Positions 46,939-58,635 of a stretch of DNA of 64,000 nt are shown in pieces. Every line of letters begins with the position of its first letter. Positions within the stretch are counted from its first letter, which is position 1. Position numbers and translations under genes: made by a program. This DNA comes from Labia minor (taxonomy: Eukaryota; Arthropoda; Insecta; Dermaptera; Spongiphoridae): NCBI GenBank assembly GCA_963082975.1, contig OY720345.1:79763034-79827033 (forward strand), read 5' to 3'. The notes beneath the pieces are model-generated. The model had not been told where the DNA came from, searched no databases, and worked only from the letters and a program-made list of their open reading frames with translations.

Positions 46939-46951
46939 AAGTTTTTATTAA

Positions 46952-48018
46952 ACAGACCATATTTATAACCTGTCGATCAACCCATGTACTTAAAATTCGA
47001 TATTCCAAACATATATATTAAACTATTTTAAAATTATTTGTTATCATTTCTCAGATGGATTAATCATGAAAACAGCGATTTTACAACAAGCGAGAAGAAA
47101 AAGTTAAACCGTGGAGTGATAACTCAGAAAGTACCCCAAGATAATATGTTTTGTGTATTTAATAATAAAACTATTTTCAAAGGTGTAAATTTATACGTCT
47201 CACAATATATGAAAAAACAATATGTAAATAAGATATGTTTAATAGTGAGATCACCACATAATTTGTAAATATAATTTTATAATTTTTATTAATTTTCAAA
47301 TAAATATAATGTAATGTTTTAAGTGATAGATAATATATAATACATAATACATTTTCATCTAGCTGTATAAATTCAATAATAACAATTCAAAAATTGTAAA
47401 ATTTTCGCACAAGCGAAAAAACAATATGTTAAAAACAGTTAAAAAGATATGTTTAATAGTGAGATCACCACATAATTTGTAAATATAATTTTATAATTTT
47501 TATTAATTTTCAAATATATATTGTTTATATACATAAAAAATTATTCGTTTCTTTTAGATATGTTAATTACATAAAAAGATTGTAGAAAATTTTCAGTTTA
47601 ATGAAAAATTATTTATTTGGTAATTAAACCAATATTTATCTCCAAATAGATTACCATTTTAAATTTAACAGAAAATTTTCCACAATTTTTTAATTCCCGA
47701 AATTCCCGACAAAAAAAAATCAAAAAAAAAAAAAAAAAAATTCGCGCAGACACACACACAAGCCCGATTTTTTATAACGTTTTTTATAAAATTAGTATAG
47801 GAGTTATGGTACCAGGTGGCGCGATGTGCTAAAACTTTGCTTCAAAATTTAACCCGGAGTGGGTGCATCTTATAGATAGTCTGTGGTTAATAATTTGAAT
47901 CAATTTGAATGTCAACGGATGTGTACGGATACTCTGTGAATGTCAATAAAAATCAAAATTTAATACATTCAGATTATTTATTACCTTATAATAATTGATA
48001 ATAGATTATACAATTAAA
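46952..48018. other. Duplicated host sequence upstream of zinc-finger paralog 2
   Basis: Near-identical to 55703-56630 (ACAGACCATATTTATAACCT, AGATGGATTAATCATGAAAA, CCAGGTGGCGCGATGTGC). Short frames here (for example 47038-47268) are not conserved between copies and are not called. A poly-A run with an ACACACACA tract at 47708-47760 is also duplicated. Confidence 0.75.
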
Positions 48019-49206
48019 ATGGATCTTTATTCAGAAGAAGACAGAAAATATCCAATATATATAGGTAATTTTTATGTTCATCAAAATTAATTTTAATTTT
48101 CACTAGTATTATACTTTTAATTTATTTCTAATGATATTCATAATAAAAATAAAATTGTTTTAGGTCCTTTATATCCTTGTGAATATTGCAACACCAATTA
48201 TATAAATGAGGAATTTTTATCTAAGCATTTAAAAAGATGTATTTTCAAACAAATATTTTCAATTTTAAAAAATAAATTAAAACTCAAAAATGCTACACTC
48301 GAATATTCCAAGGAAAACAGTCATGACGAAAAACTTGAAAATAATGATTCAAAAAATACAGAAGAAACCCGTTTTGAATGTAATTATTGTAAAAAGGAAT
48401 TTAATTTTAAATCTCAATTAAATAGACATATCGTAATGCACACAGGTGAAAAGCTTTTTGAATGTAATTATTGTAAAAAGAAATTTAATAGGAAATCAGA
48501 TTTAAATAGACATTTATTAATTCATACAGGTGAAAATCGTTTTAAATGTATTTATTGTAAAGAGAAATTTAATCAGAAATCTAATTTAGACAAACATTTA
48601 TTAATTCATACAGGCGAAAACCCTTTTGAATGTAATTATTGTAAAAATAAATTTAGTAGGAAATCAGATTTAAATAAACATTTATTAATTCATAGAGGAG
48701 AAAAGCTTTTTGAATGTAATCAATGTAAAAAGAAATTTAAATTTAAATCATATTTAAAAAATCATTTATTAATTCATACAGATGAAAAAACTTTTGAATG
48801 TAATTATTGTAAAAAGAAATTTAAGAATAAATCATATTTAAATACACATTTTTTAATCCACACAAGTGAAAAGACTTTTGAATGTAATTATTGTAAAAAG
48901 AGATTTTTTAGGATAATAGATATAAATAGACATTTATTAATTCATACCGTTGAAAAACCTTTTGAATGTAATCATTGTAAAAAAAGATTTAATCATAAAC
49001 ATGGTTTACATAGACATTTAATAATTCATACAGGTGAAAAGCCTTTTCAGTGTAATTATTGTAAAAAGAAATTTAATGATAAATCATATTTAAGTAAACA
49101 TGTATTAATTCATACAGGAGAAAAGCCTTTTGAATGTAATTATTGTAAAAAGAAATTTAATTTTAAATCACAATTAAATACACATTTATTAATACATAAT
49201 GTTTGA
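48019..49206 (+). CDS. C2H2 zinc-finger protein, tandem paralog 2 (10 fingers)
   Basis: Exon 1 48019-48064, 99-bp intron, exon 2 48164-49206, 362 aa, intact. It has the same N-terminal C2HC motif and acidic linker as paralog 1, followed by ten C2H2 fingers with HTGEKPFECNYCKKKF-type linkers. Helix contact triplets (-1/3/6) in order: F/Q/R, R/D/R, Q/N/K, R/D/K, F/Y/N, N/Y/T, R/D/R, H/G/R, D/Y/K, F/Q/T. Fingers 1-6 and the last three correspond to those of paralog 3. Finger 7 has an unusual helix (RIIDINRH), with Ile replacing the conserved Leu. Upstream and downstream sequences are near-identical to the other copies. Probable nuclear DNA-binding protein of unknown target. Confidence 0.85.
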
Positions 49207-49702
49207 AAGGCTTAATAATGAAGACTAAAGGTTTTCTTTCATTATTTCTTATATACTTAATAGTTTTATATTTAAATTTCTGATTTATTTAACTTAATAT
49301 TATATTAACTAATTTATTTGGTCAATTAATAACTACATTATTACCAATTTTCTATTTACTTTTAAGAATTTTATCCTTTTATTAATCATGTTCGTTTATT
49401 TGTTATTTTTTTATACAAACTAAAATATGTCAAAAGATTGTTTCTTTTTACCAATCTATAATAGTAAATAAAAAATAAATTTTATAAAAATTCCTTTTTA
49501 ATTTTTTCACGAGAATTTAATTATTCTATTATATTGATTGTATATAATATATTTTATATTGTAACCCCCGCCCCTTTGCTCAATTTCTGTCAGGGGATGG
49601 GTCTACAGAGGGGAACGGGAAATATTTTTTTCGATTATAAATGAAATAAACTAAAAAAAATTCCTAATTTCACAATATGAACTTAACAATTTATATATGT
49701 CT
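49207..49702. other. Conserved 3' flank of zinc-finger paralog 2
   Basis: Matches 40783-41275 and 58636-59112. Interrupted at 49702/49703 by the Gypsy-type element; the continuation appears at 54838. Confidence 0.8.
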
Positions 49703-50328
49703 TGTAAAGTATCTTTTTAAATTAATCTTTTAAATCTTACAGAAGTTAGTTTACTTATATTTTGTTGTCAAGAAGGCCAGGGCCGCCCTAACCTAATAGG
49801 GCTAATTGGGCTATAGCCCTAGGGCGCAATCCTTCTGGGGGCGGCATTTTTTATTGGATTATATATTTTTTCTTATTAAATAGTAGTTTTATAGTAACCT
49901 CCAACCCGGAGTGACATCACTTCAAAGATTTTAATCATGCACATTCAAAATACATATCTATTTTTCTTATTCATTATATCCGTATAAGCATTGAATAAAT
50001 AATTTTAATAAGAATCCTAACAGCAGCGATAATTGTGCAGTTTGAAAATGTTGACATATAACATTTTCAACACAAATGACACTGTTTCAAATTTTATTGA
50101 AGAGTGTCTTTATTTTACGTGAATTTATTAGAAAATTTCTTATGAAAAGGGGCGCAAAATTTTAGAAGCCCACGGGCGCCGAAAATCTTAGGACGGCTCT
50201 GAAGAAGGCTTATATAGCTGACGTAATTGTTGTTTTTAAAACATTATTATTATTTTTATTGTATACATTTAATTCGATTCATAAACTTCGTCAATTATAT
50301 TTAATTGTATTTATTTAAATACATAACA
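49703..50328 (+). repeat. Left LTR of the Gypsy-type element (with hAT insertion)
   Basis: TG...CA boundaries; the 194-bp LTR is interrupted after AAGAAGGC by a hAT element at 49778-50201. Confidence 0.88.
49778..50201. mobile_element. hAT MITE inside the left LTR, 424 bp
   Basis: Ends CAGGGCCGCCCTAA and (reverse complement) CAGAGCCGTCCTAA, flanked by a perfect AAGAAGGC duplication (49770-49777, 50202-50209). The intact right LTR supplies the empty site (GTCAAGAAGGCTTATATAG). No coding capacity. Confidence 0.95.
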
Positions 50329-50451
50329 AAAGTGGCGACGAGGATTTAAAACGACAAGTCAAGTCACCTTATTTTTTGAAAATTTTGTAATTTATTTAAA
50401 TATTATCTAAGAGCAATTGATTTAAAATTCTATTATTGAATATAACTAAAG

Positions 50452-51009
50452 ATGGCAGAGACACAATCAGCAATATTGCAAGCTCTACAACAGCAAGGTG
50501 AGGCGTTAGCACTTATAATTCAAAATTTATCAATAAGGCAATCACAACCAACAAATGCTCCTAATCCAGTCAGTCATACATTAATGTCACATAGTGTGAC
50601 TTTCGAAATTTATAACAAAGATGAGGATTTTTCTATATACAAAGAAAGACTAGAAAATTTTTTCAATTTACGACAACTCAAGGCTGATACGGATGAAGTC
50701 CGGGTTGCTAAGCAACAAATTTTATTAAACTGTATCGGTAGACAAACTTATAAATTGCTATCATCTCTCTGTGCTCCTAAAAAACCTAATGAACTGACGT
50801 ATAAAGAAAATATTGAACTATTAGAAAAGCAACTGTGTCCAACTATCAATGTTTTCACAGAAAGGCATAAATTTTTATCAAGGATTCAATTAAAGCATGA
50901 AACGTTATCAGCTTATATAGCTGCATTGAAATTAAGCAGTCCAAAATGTAAATGGGAGTGCAATGGGTGCAGCCAGCAAGTAGACTCTGTTCATAGCTCA
51001 ATTTATTAG
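50452..51009 (+). pseudogene. Gypsy-type gag, 5' part
   Basis: 185-aa frame starting MAETQSAILQ with a capsid-like helical region (FEIYNKDEDFSIYKERLENF). The true frame is lost at about 50980: the next frame, open from 50984, continues the gag. A one-base length change inside gag, not at the gag-pol border, suggests a mutation and not programmed frameshifting. Confidence 0.8.
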
Positions 51010-53104
51010 AGGTTTAAGTGATGCAAACATAAGAGAGAAAATTTTGCAAATGGAATCAGCTGACACGGCAGATGTAAATAAAGTTTTAGAATATGCATTA
51101 AATATTGAGGCAGCAAGAAAGGAGAATGAAGAAGAATATAAGAAAAATAATATTTTTGAGAATTCTAACGTGGTGAAGGATTCTGGTGCTGAGATTAACA
51201 AAATAGGCCACACAAAGAAACCTGTTAAAACACAAGAAAAGTCACAAATATTTAATAATAAACCACAATATAATCGTAATTTTTCTTATCAAAGTAAAAA
51301 TAAAACATATATGTACAAAGGCTTATGTCTTTGCTGCGGGAATAATACACATGCTACAGCATCATGTAGATCAAAACATAAGCTTCGATGTTACAAATGT
51401 GACAAACGAGGACATCTTGCTAAGGTTTGCCTCAGCAACACAAATTATAACAAACAAAATCTTAGAAAAATCAAAACTACTGAGTATGATAAAGAAGACA
51501 TAGAGTTAAGTGAAGACGAATATTTTATCAATAATATTATTGATTCTAATAAAAAAATATTAGTTGATTTGTTTATTAACGACAAATGTCAGCCCTTTGA
51601 GCTAGACACTGGTTCTCCAGTATCAATATTATCTGAAAATGATTTAAATAAATTGAATTTTGAAACAATCAAAATACATCCTTGTTATACAAAGTTTAAA
51701 GCTTATAATGGCACATTAATTAAACCACTCGGCATAGCTAAAGTAAACGTTTCTTATATAGGTAAAACAAATCTTGGAGAGTTATACATAGTTGCAGAAA
51801 ATTTTTCTCCTATTATGGGACGTCAATGGATTAAAAATTTAAATATTTTAAATTTTGATATTCAAAATCACATAATTCATGCTATTCAGCCTGACTTAAA
51901 TAAAAATATTGATTATATTTTACAAACATACAAATCAGTTTTTGATGAAACTTCTGGAGTCATTCCGAATTTAGAAGTATCACTTCAGCTACGCGAGGAT
52001 GCAAAGCTTATTTTCTTGAATCCTCGAACTGTTCCATTTGCGTTGTTACCAAAAGTTAATGATGAATTGGATGCCCTTGAAAAACAAGGTATTATTGAGA
52101 AAATTGAATATTGTCCATGGGGAACACCTCTGGTAATTGTACCAAAGGCAGATAATAAAGGAGTGAGATTATGTGCTGACTATAAAGTCACAGTAAATAA
52201 ACAGTTGGTGGATGCACACCACCCCATCCCAAAAATTCAAGAATTATTTACAAAATTAAGAACAGGAAGCTATTATTGTGTCCTTGATATTTCGAGAGCA
52301 TATTTGCATATAAAATTGGATGAACCAAGCGCTCAGATAGCAGCTATAAGTACTCATCGGGGAACTTATAAGGCAAAAAGATTATTTTTTGGTCTGAAAA
52401 CTGCACCAAGCTTATTCCATGGAGTATTAGACCCTATATTAAGCGGACTTGAAGGATGCTTCGCATATTTTGATGACATTGTGATACAAGGACGTACAGT
52501 ACAAGAATGTAAACAAAATTTAATTAAATGTTTAGATCAATTAAAGAAATTTAACATACATTTAAATAAAAAGAAATGTAAATTTTTTGTAAAAAAAATT
52601 AAATACCTTGGATATATTATATCTGAAAAAGGACTAGAAAAAGATCCTGAAAAAGTATCTGCTATTATGGCTACACCAGCACCGAAAAATGCTGATGAGG
52701 TACGTTCATTTATGGGTCTTGCATTATTTTATTGTAAATTTATTCCAAGAGCATCTGAGTTACTACATCCTCTTTCTAACTTATTAAAAAAAGACGTCAA
52801 ATTTAACTGGACCAAAGACTGTGCAAGAGCATTTAAAAAAATTAAAGATGAATTAGCCAGTGATAGAGTATTGATGCCATACTATCCGGACTTACCGCTA
52901 GTTCTGGAATGCGATGCAAGTCCATTTGGGCTAGCTGCTATTTTGTCGAATGAGGAGGTAAATGGCGTTTTAAAGCCAATTCATTTTATATCCAGGACAT
53001 TGACAAATGCAGAGAAAAATTATAGCCATCTTTGGGCGACTAAAAAGTTGTTCCAATACCTATACGGAAAAAAATTTACTCTCATAACCGCCATAAACCA
53101 TTAG
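50984..53104 (+). pseudogene. Gypsy-type gag C-terminus fused to pol (protease, RT, RNase H)
   Basis: In one frame: two CCHC knuckles (CLCCGNNTHATASC and CYKCDKRGHLAKVC), the protease active site LDTGSPVS, RT with LDISRAYLHI and the catalytic YFDD, and RNase H with ECDASPFG. The frame breaks at about 53089 by a single-base loss in the conserved RNase H segment after LIT. The protein is described only; the element is inactive. Confidence 0.88.
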
Positions 53105-54163
53105 AATCAATCTTTAATCCTGCAAAGAATTTGCCTGCTATCACTGCACTACGTTTGACACGCTACGCTCTATTTTTAAGGCAATTTGAATATCAAATTA
53201 AATATCGCTCGGCGGCCCAACATACACATGTTGATTATCTATCAAGATCACCGGTCTCAAGTGTAAAAGAAGGATTTGTTGATGAATCTTATGAATTTGA
53301 ACAAAATACAATAAATAAATTATGTATATCACACATATCAGAAGCTATCACTGCTGTGACCGTAAAAAAAGAAACTGACAAAGATGAAGAATTGTCTAAT
53401 TTTAGAAAAGAGCTATATGAGAGGAGGGCGAGTCGTGATACCACGTACGTTACAACAAGCTATACTTAATGAGTTGCATAACACACATATTGGAGTAGTA
53501 AAAATGAAAGCCATTGCGCGTTCTGTTTGTTATTGGAAAGGAATAGACAGGGATATTGAATCCTTAGTTAAATCGTGCAACAATTGCGCGGAAGTGCACA
53601 AACAAGCTCCAAAAGCACCTCTTCATCACTGGGAGGATCCGAAAGAGCCCTGGCAAAGGATCCATGCTGACTATGCAGGTCCATTGGAGGGAAAATATTT
53701 TTTAATAGTTGTAGATGCGAAGACTAAGTGGCTGGAAATTAACTATCAAGCATCTCCTCCAACATCAGAGAGTACCATAAAAGCGTTTAAGAATATATTT
53801 GTAAATCAAGGTCTTCCATACATTATAGTAACTGACAATGCAACTTACTTCAAATCTCATGAATTTACAAGTTTTTGTGCAGCGCAAGGAATTACACAAT
53901 TATTTTCAGCTCCAAACCACCCAGCAACGAATGGTTTGGCTGAAAGATTAGTTCAAACGGTAAAACAAAAATTAAAAGCAATGTTAAATTTTCAAAGCGG
54001 CTCCATAAAAGAAAAATTACAAGAGATATTATTCTACTATAGGACTACACCGCTAGTTGACGGTAAAACACCAGCCGAACATCATATTGGAAGGCAGTTG
54101 AAAACAAAATTACACCTTTTAAAACCAGTACCAAAAGGCCTATATCTTAGACCAAGAGCATAA
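53105..54163 (+). pseudogene. Gypsy-type pol: RNase H end and integrase
   Basis: 53131-53410 continues RNase H and connector (AITALRLTRYALFL, HTHVDYLSR). A further frame break with probable loss of connector sequence occurs near 53405-53420. The frame ending at 54163 carries the integrase: zinc-binding ELHNTHIG with CNNC, and a DD35E core (HADYAGPLE, VTDNATYF, LAERLVQ). Past 54163 the C-terminal domain is scattered over frames to about 54590. Confidence 0.85.
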
Positions 54164-54643
54164 GACAGAGAGACAATTCTGTAAGGGACAAAGAGTGTTA
54201 TCAAGACACTACTTTGGTAATAGGAAGTGGCAATTTGGAATTATATTGAATAGAGTAGGTAGATTACACTACTTGGTGAAGAGCTGGACTCTGGATATGT
54301 ATTAAAGACATGTGGACCAGCTGATATCTACTGAATGTAGAAAACGGGAAGATACTGACCAACATCTTAGCGGCCACACACGGGCTGAGGGCCAAGAGCA
54401 AAAGAAAATTTTTGCCACTCTCCCACCACCTACCGAGAGAGCTGATGGGCCAATTTCAAGAACTGAGGGATCGAGTCCAAGGGAGGTCCAGCCCCTCCTT
54501 CTTCACAGAAGCAGAAGCCACCTGAATCTACTTCTCCAAAGTTTGTGCGGCGATCAGTTCGGATAAGGAAACCAGTGAAAAGACTTAATTTGTAAAACAT
54601 GTTATAATTCAAATTTTTAATATTTTTCATTAGCAGGGGAGAC

Positions 54644-54837
54644 TGTAAAGTATCTTTTTAAATTAATCTTTTAAATCTTACAGAAGTTAGTTTACTTATA
54701 TTTTGTTGTCAAGAAGGCTTATATAGCTGAAGTAATTGTTGTTTATTAAAACATATTATTATTATTATTGTATACATTTAATTCGATTAATAAACTTCGT
54801 CAATTATATTTAATTGTATTTATTTAAATACATAACA
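54644..54837 (+). repeat. Right LTR of the Gypsy-type element
   Basis: 194 bp, TGTAAAG...ACATAACA, uninterrupted. Confidence 0.92.
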
Positions 54838-56440
54838 TGTATATGAAATGTCTTGGAAAATGTTTATAGAAATCAGTCATTGTCATTGATGAAATTAATT
54901 TTTTTTTCAATTTTTTGGGAAAAATTCAACTCTTTTGAATTCGAGGTTTTATAAATGTATTCAATATAAAATTATTCCATTTTTGATTGTAAATAAGATT
55001 CAATTTAGATATTTTTCACTAGTATTATAATTTTAAATATATTTCTGATGATATTCATAATGAAAATAAAAATTTTTAGGTCATAAACCGTCATAAACCA
55101 TAGTCATAGTTTAAGGCCACAGAGCATCCGTATCAGGTACATCTCACTCTTAGGCAAGCTCTGAGTCCATGTTTTGACTTTAATGGGTTATGATACCAGA
55201 AGGCGCTGCAGGCACCTAATTTGTAACTCTGAAGACGCTCACGAGGCCGCACTACTGTAGAAGATAAAATTTGAATTTATTTTCTTGGACTTGTAAAATC
55301 ATCCCCCAGTTGTGTGTCCATGTGTGTTGATGTGTGTCATTGTCCCCTCCACAGGCTACATCGTGCATAAAAATTCGAAATCCGAAGGCAGCAATTGCAA
55401 ACATGCCTACAGTAAGTAAAATTTTATTATATAAATTATTTTATATTAATATTAAATTTATTAATATATTATTAAATATTTTATTTATTTACAAAATTTT
55501 ACATATTTGCCATATTAAATATTATTATTTATATTTACATTAATATTCAGTATTACTGAATTATGTACATATAAAATAAAATATTTGAATATATTATTAA
55601 TATATGTTGTCTATTGAAAATGAACGAGTTTCTTTCTATTTTAACTATTCTTCTATTTCCTCGTATACCTGATCCAAGACAATAGGCTAAGTTTTTATTA
55701 AACAGACCATATTTATAACCTGTAGATCAACCCATGTACTTAAAATTCGATATTCCAAACATATCTATTAAACTATTTTAAAATTATTTGTTATCATTTC
55801 TCAGATGGATTAATCATGAAAACAGCGATTTTACAACAAGCGAGAGAAAAAGTTAAACCGTGGAGTGATACCTCAGAAAGTAACCCAAGATAATATGTTT
55901 TGTGTATTTAATAAAACTATTTTCAAAGGTGTAAATTTATACGTCTCACAATATATGAATAAACAATATGTAAATAAGATATGTTTAATAGTGAGATCAC
56001 CATATAATTTGTAAACATAATTTTATAATTTTTATTAATTTTCAAATAAATATGATGTATTATGTATTATATATTATCTATCACTTAGACATTACTATTT
56101 TCATCTAGCTGTATAAATTCCATAATAACAATTCAAAAATTGTAAAATTTTCGCACTTTGAAAAAACAATATGTTAAAAAGATATGTTTAATAGTGAGAT
56201 CACCACATAATTTGTAAATATAATTTTATAATTTTTATTAATTTTCAAATATATATTGTTTATATACATAAAAAATTATTCGTTTCTTTTAGATATGTTA
56301 ATTACATAAAAAGATTGTAGAAAATTTTCAGTTAATGAAAAATTATTTATTTGGAAATTAAACTAATATTCATCTCCAAATAGATAATTTTTCATTTAAC
56401 AGAAAATTTTCCACAATTTTTTAATTCCCGGAATTCCCGA

Positions 56441-56474
<34 letters not shown>

Positions 56475-57195
56475 CACACAGACACACACACACACAAGCC
56501 CGCTTTTTTATAGCGTTTTTTATAAAATTAGTATATAGGTTATGATACCAGGTGGCGCGATGTGCTAAAACTTTGCTTCAAAATTTAACCCGGAGTGGGG
56601 ACATCTTAAAGATAGTCTGTGATCCGTATGTTTAAGGCGGTTTAAGGTCCTTTATATCCTCGTGAATATTGCAACTGATTGCAACACAAATTATATAAAT
56701 GGAGAATTTTTAAGTAAACATTTAAAAATATGTATTTTCTAACAAATATTTTCAATTTTAAAAATAAATTACAACTCCAAAATGATACAGTCAAATATTC
56801 CAAGGAAAACAGTCATGAAGAAAAATTTGAAGATACTGATTCAAACGATACCAAGTTTTGAATGTAATTACTGTAAAAAGAAATTTAATTTTAAATCTGA
56901 TGAGTCGAGTCACAATCGACTTAGGAGTGCTAAGAGTTAATATTATTCACCATTAGTATAATTATCAATAAGTTAACATAATAAGAGCCAATTAAAAAAA
57001 TATTAATAAAAAAAAGATTTTAAATATAGAACAAATTTTAAATAAAGAGCCTAATATGTTTTATTGGTGAACTGAATCGTTGCTATCTTAAAGAAGATTT
57101 TTGGTTAATAATTTGAATGTCAATAAAAATCAAAATTTAATACATTCATATTATTTATTACCTTATAATAATTGATAATAGATTATACAATTAAA
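54838..57195. other. Duplicated unit between paralogs 2 and 3, mosaic
   Basis: 54838-55117 matches 41275-41540. A block 55118-56629, flanked by 9-bp direct repeats GTTTAAGGC, contains the sequences that in the other unit lie at 42910-43059 and 46939-47880, with extra sequence at 55140-55610. 56640-56938 is pseudogene 3. 56939-57195 is the conserved upstream region of a paralog. The poly-A/ACACAC tract at 56443-56495 is duplicated from 47708. Confidence 0.7.
56640..56938 (+). pseudogene. Zinc-finger gene pseudogene 3
   Basis: Near-copy of pseudogene 2: damaged C2HC segment (CCTCGTGAATATTGCAAC with an inserted CTGATTGCAAC repeat), an internal TAA, acidic linker remnants, one finger start (FECNYCKKKFNFKS) and the same truncated SDESSHNRLRSAKS end. 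Confidence 0.7.
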
Positions 57196-58635
57196 ATGGA
57201 TCTTTATTCAGAAGAAGACAGAAAATATCCAATATATATAGGTAATTTTTATGTTCATCAAAATTAATTTTAATTTTCACTAGTATTATACTTTTAATTT
57301 ATTTCTAATGATATTCATAATAAAAATAAAATTGTTTTAGGTCCTTTATATCCTTGTGAATATTGCAACACCAATTATATAAATGAGGAATTTTTATCTA
57401 AGCATTTAAAAAGATGTATATTCAAACAAATAATTTCAATTTTAAAAAATAAATTAAAACTCAAAAATGATACAGTCGAATATTCAAATGAAAACAGTCA
57501 TGACGAAAAACTAGAGGATACTGATTCAAAAAATAAAGAAGACAGCCGTTTTGAATGTATTTATTGTAAAAAGAAATTTAATTTTAAATCACAATTAAAT
57601 AGACATATCTTAATTCACACAGGTGAAAAGCCTTTTGAATGTAATTATTGTAAAAAGAAATTTAATAGGAAATCAGATTTAAATAGACATTTATTAATTC
57701 ATACAGGAGAAAATCGTTTTAAATGTATTTATTGTAAAGAGAAATTTAATCAGAAATCTAATTTAGACAAACATTTATTAATTCATACAGGCGAAAACCC
57801 TTTTGAATGTAATTATTGTAAAAATAAATTTAGTAGGAAATCAGATTTAAATAAACATTTATTAATTCATAGAGGAGAAAAGCCTTTTGAATGTAATCAA
57901 TGTAAAAAGAAATTTAAATTTAAATCACATTTAAATAATCATTTATTAATTCATACAGATGAAAAAACTTTTGAATGTAATTATTGTAAAAAGAAATTTA
58001 AGGATAAATCATATTTAAATACACATTTTTTCATTCACACAGGTGAAAAGCCTTTTGAATGTAATTATTGTAAAAAGAAATTTTATAGGAAATCATATTT
58101 AAATTCACATTTATTAATTCATACCGTTGAAAAACCTTTTGAATGTAATCATTGTAAAAGGAAATTTAAGGATAAATCATATTTAATTAAACATTTATTG
58201 ATGCATACTGATGAAAAGCCTTTTGAATGTAATTATTGTAAAAAGAAATTCATTAGGAAATCAGATTTAAATGGACATTTATTAATTCATACAGGGGAAA
58301 ATCCTTTTGAATGTAATTATTGTAAAAAGAAATTTAATCATAAATTTGGCTTAAATAGACATTTATTAATTCATACTGGTCAAAAGCCTTTTAAATGTAA
58401 TCATTGTAAAAAAAGATTTAATCATAAATATGGTTTAGATAGACATTTATTAATTCATACAGGTGAAAAGCCTTTTCAGTGTAATTATTGTAAAAAGAAA
58501 TTTAAGGATAAATCATATTTAAGTAAACATATATTAATTCATACAGGAGAAAAGCCTTTTGAATGTAATTATTGTAAAAAGAAATTTAATTTTAAATCAC
58601 AATTAAATACACATTTATTAACACATAATGTTTGA
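57196..58635 (+). CDS. C2H2 zinc-finger protein, tandem paralog 3 (13 fingers)
   Basis: Exon 1 57196-57241, 99-bp intron, exon 2 57341-58635, 446 aa, no stops or frameshifts. Same N-terminal C2HC motif and acidic linker as its paralogs, then thirteen C2H2 fingers. Contact triplets (-1/3/6): F/Q/R, R/D/R, Q/N/K, R/D/K, F/H/N, D/Y/T, R/Y/S, D/Y/K, R/D/G, H/G/R, H/G/R, D/Y/K, F/Q/T. Compared with paralog 2, the first six and last fingers align while the middle has gained fingers, consistent with unequal exchange inside the array. Only the last 145 codons follow an internal Met (58198), so a single-frame reading would miss most of the protein. Expected nuclear DNA-binding factor; target unknown. 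Confidence 0.87.

Larger units (their letters stand above)
49703..54837 (+). mobile_element. Ty3/Gypsy-type LTR retrotransposon, degenerate
   Basis: Left LTR 49703-50328 (contains a 424-bp hAT insertion plus 8-bp duplication; 194 bp without them) and right LTR 54644-54837 (194 bp), both TGTAAAG...ACATAACA and about 97% alike by eye. A primer-binding site starts TGGCGACGAGG just after the left LTR (50332 on) and a purine-rich tract AGCAGGGGAGA precedes the right LTR. Gag and Pol order (protease, RT, RNase H, integrase) is Gypsy-type, and no env frame is visible. A candidate 4-bp duplication ATGT flanks it, with two unexplained bases at the left edge. The insertion split the zinc-finger 3' flank. 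Confidence 0.9.

Noticed and set aside
47038-47268. 76-aa open frame upstream of zinc-finger paralog 2
   Set aside because: In the duplicate at 55800-56010 the frame is broken by small indels; no sign of coding conservation.
54312-54566. 84-aa open frame near the end of the Gypsy-type element
   Set aside because: It is the decayed integrase C-terminal tail region, not an env or accessory gene.
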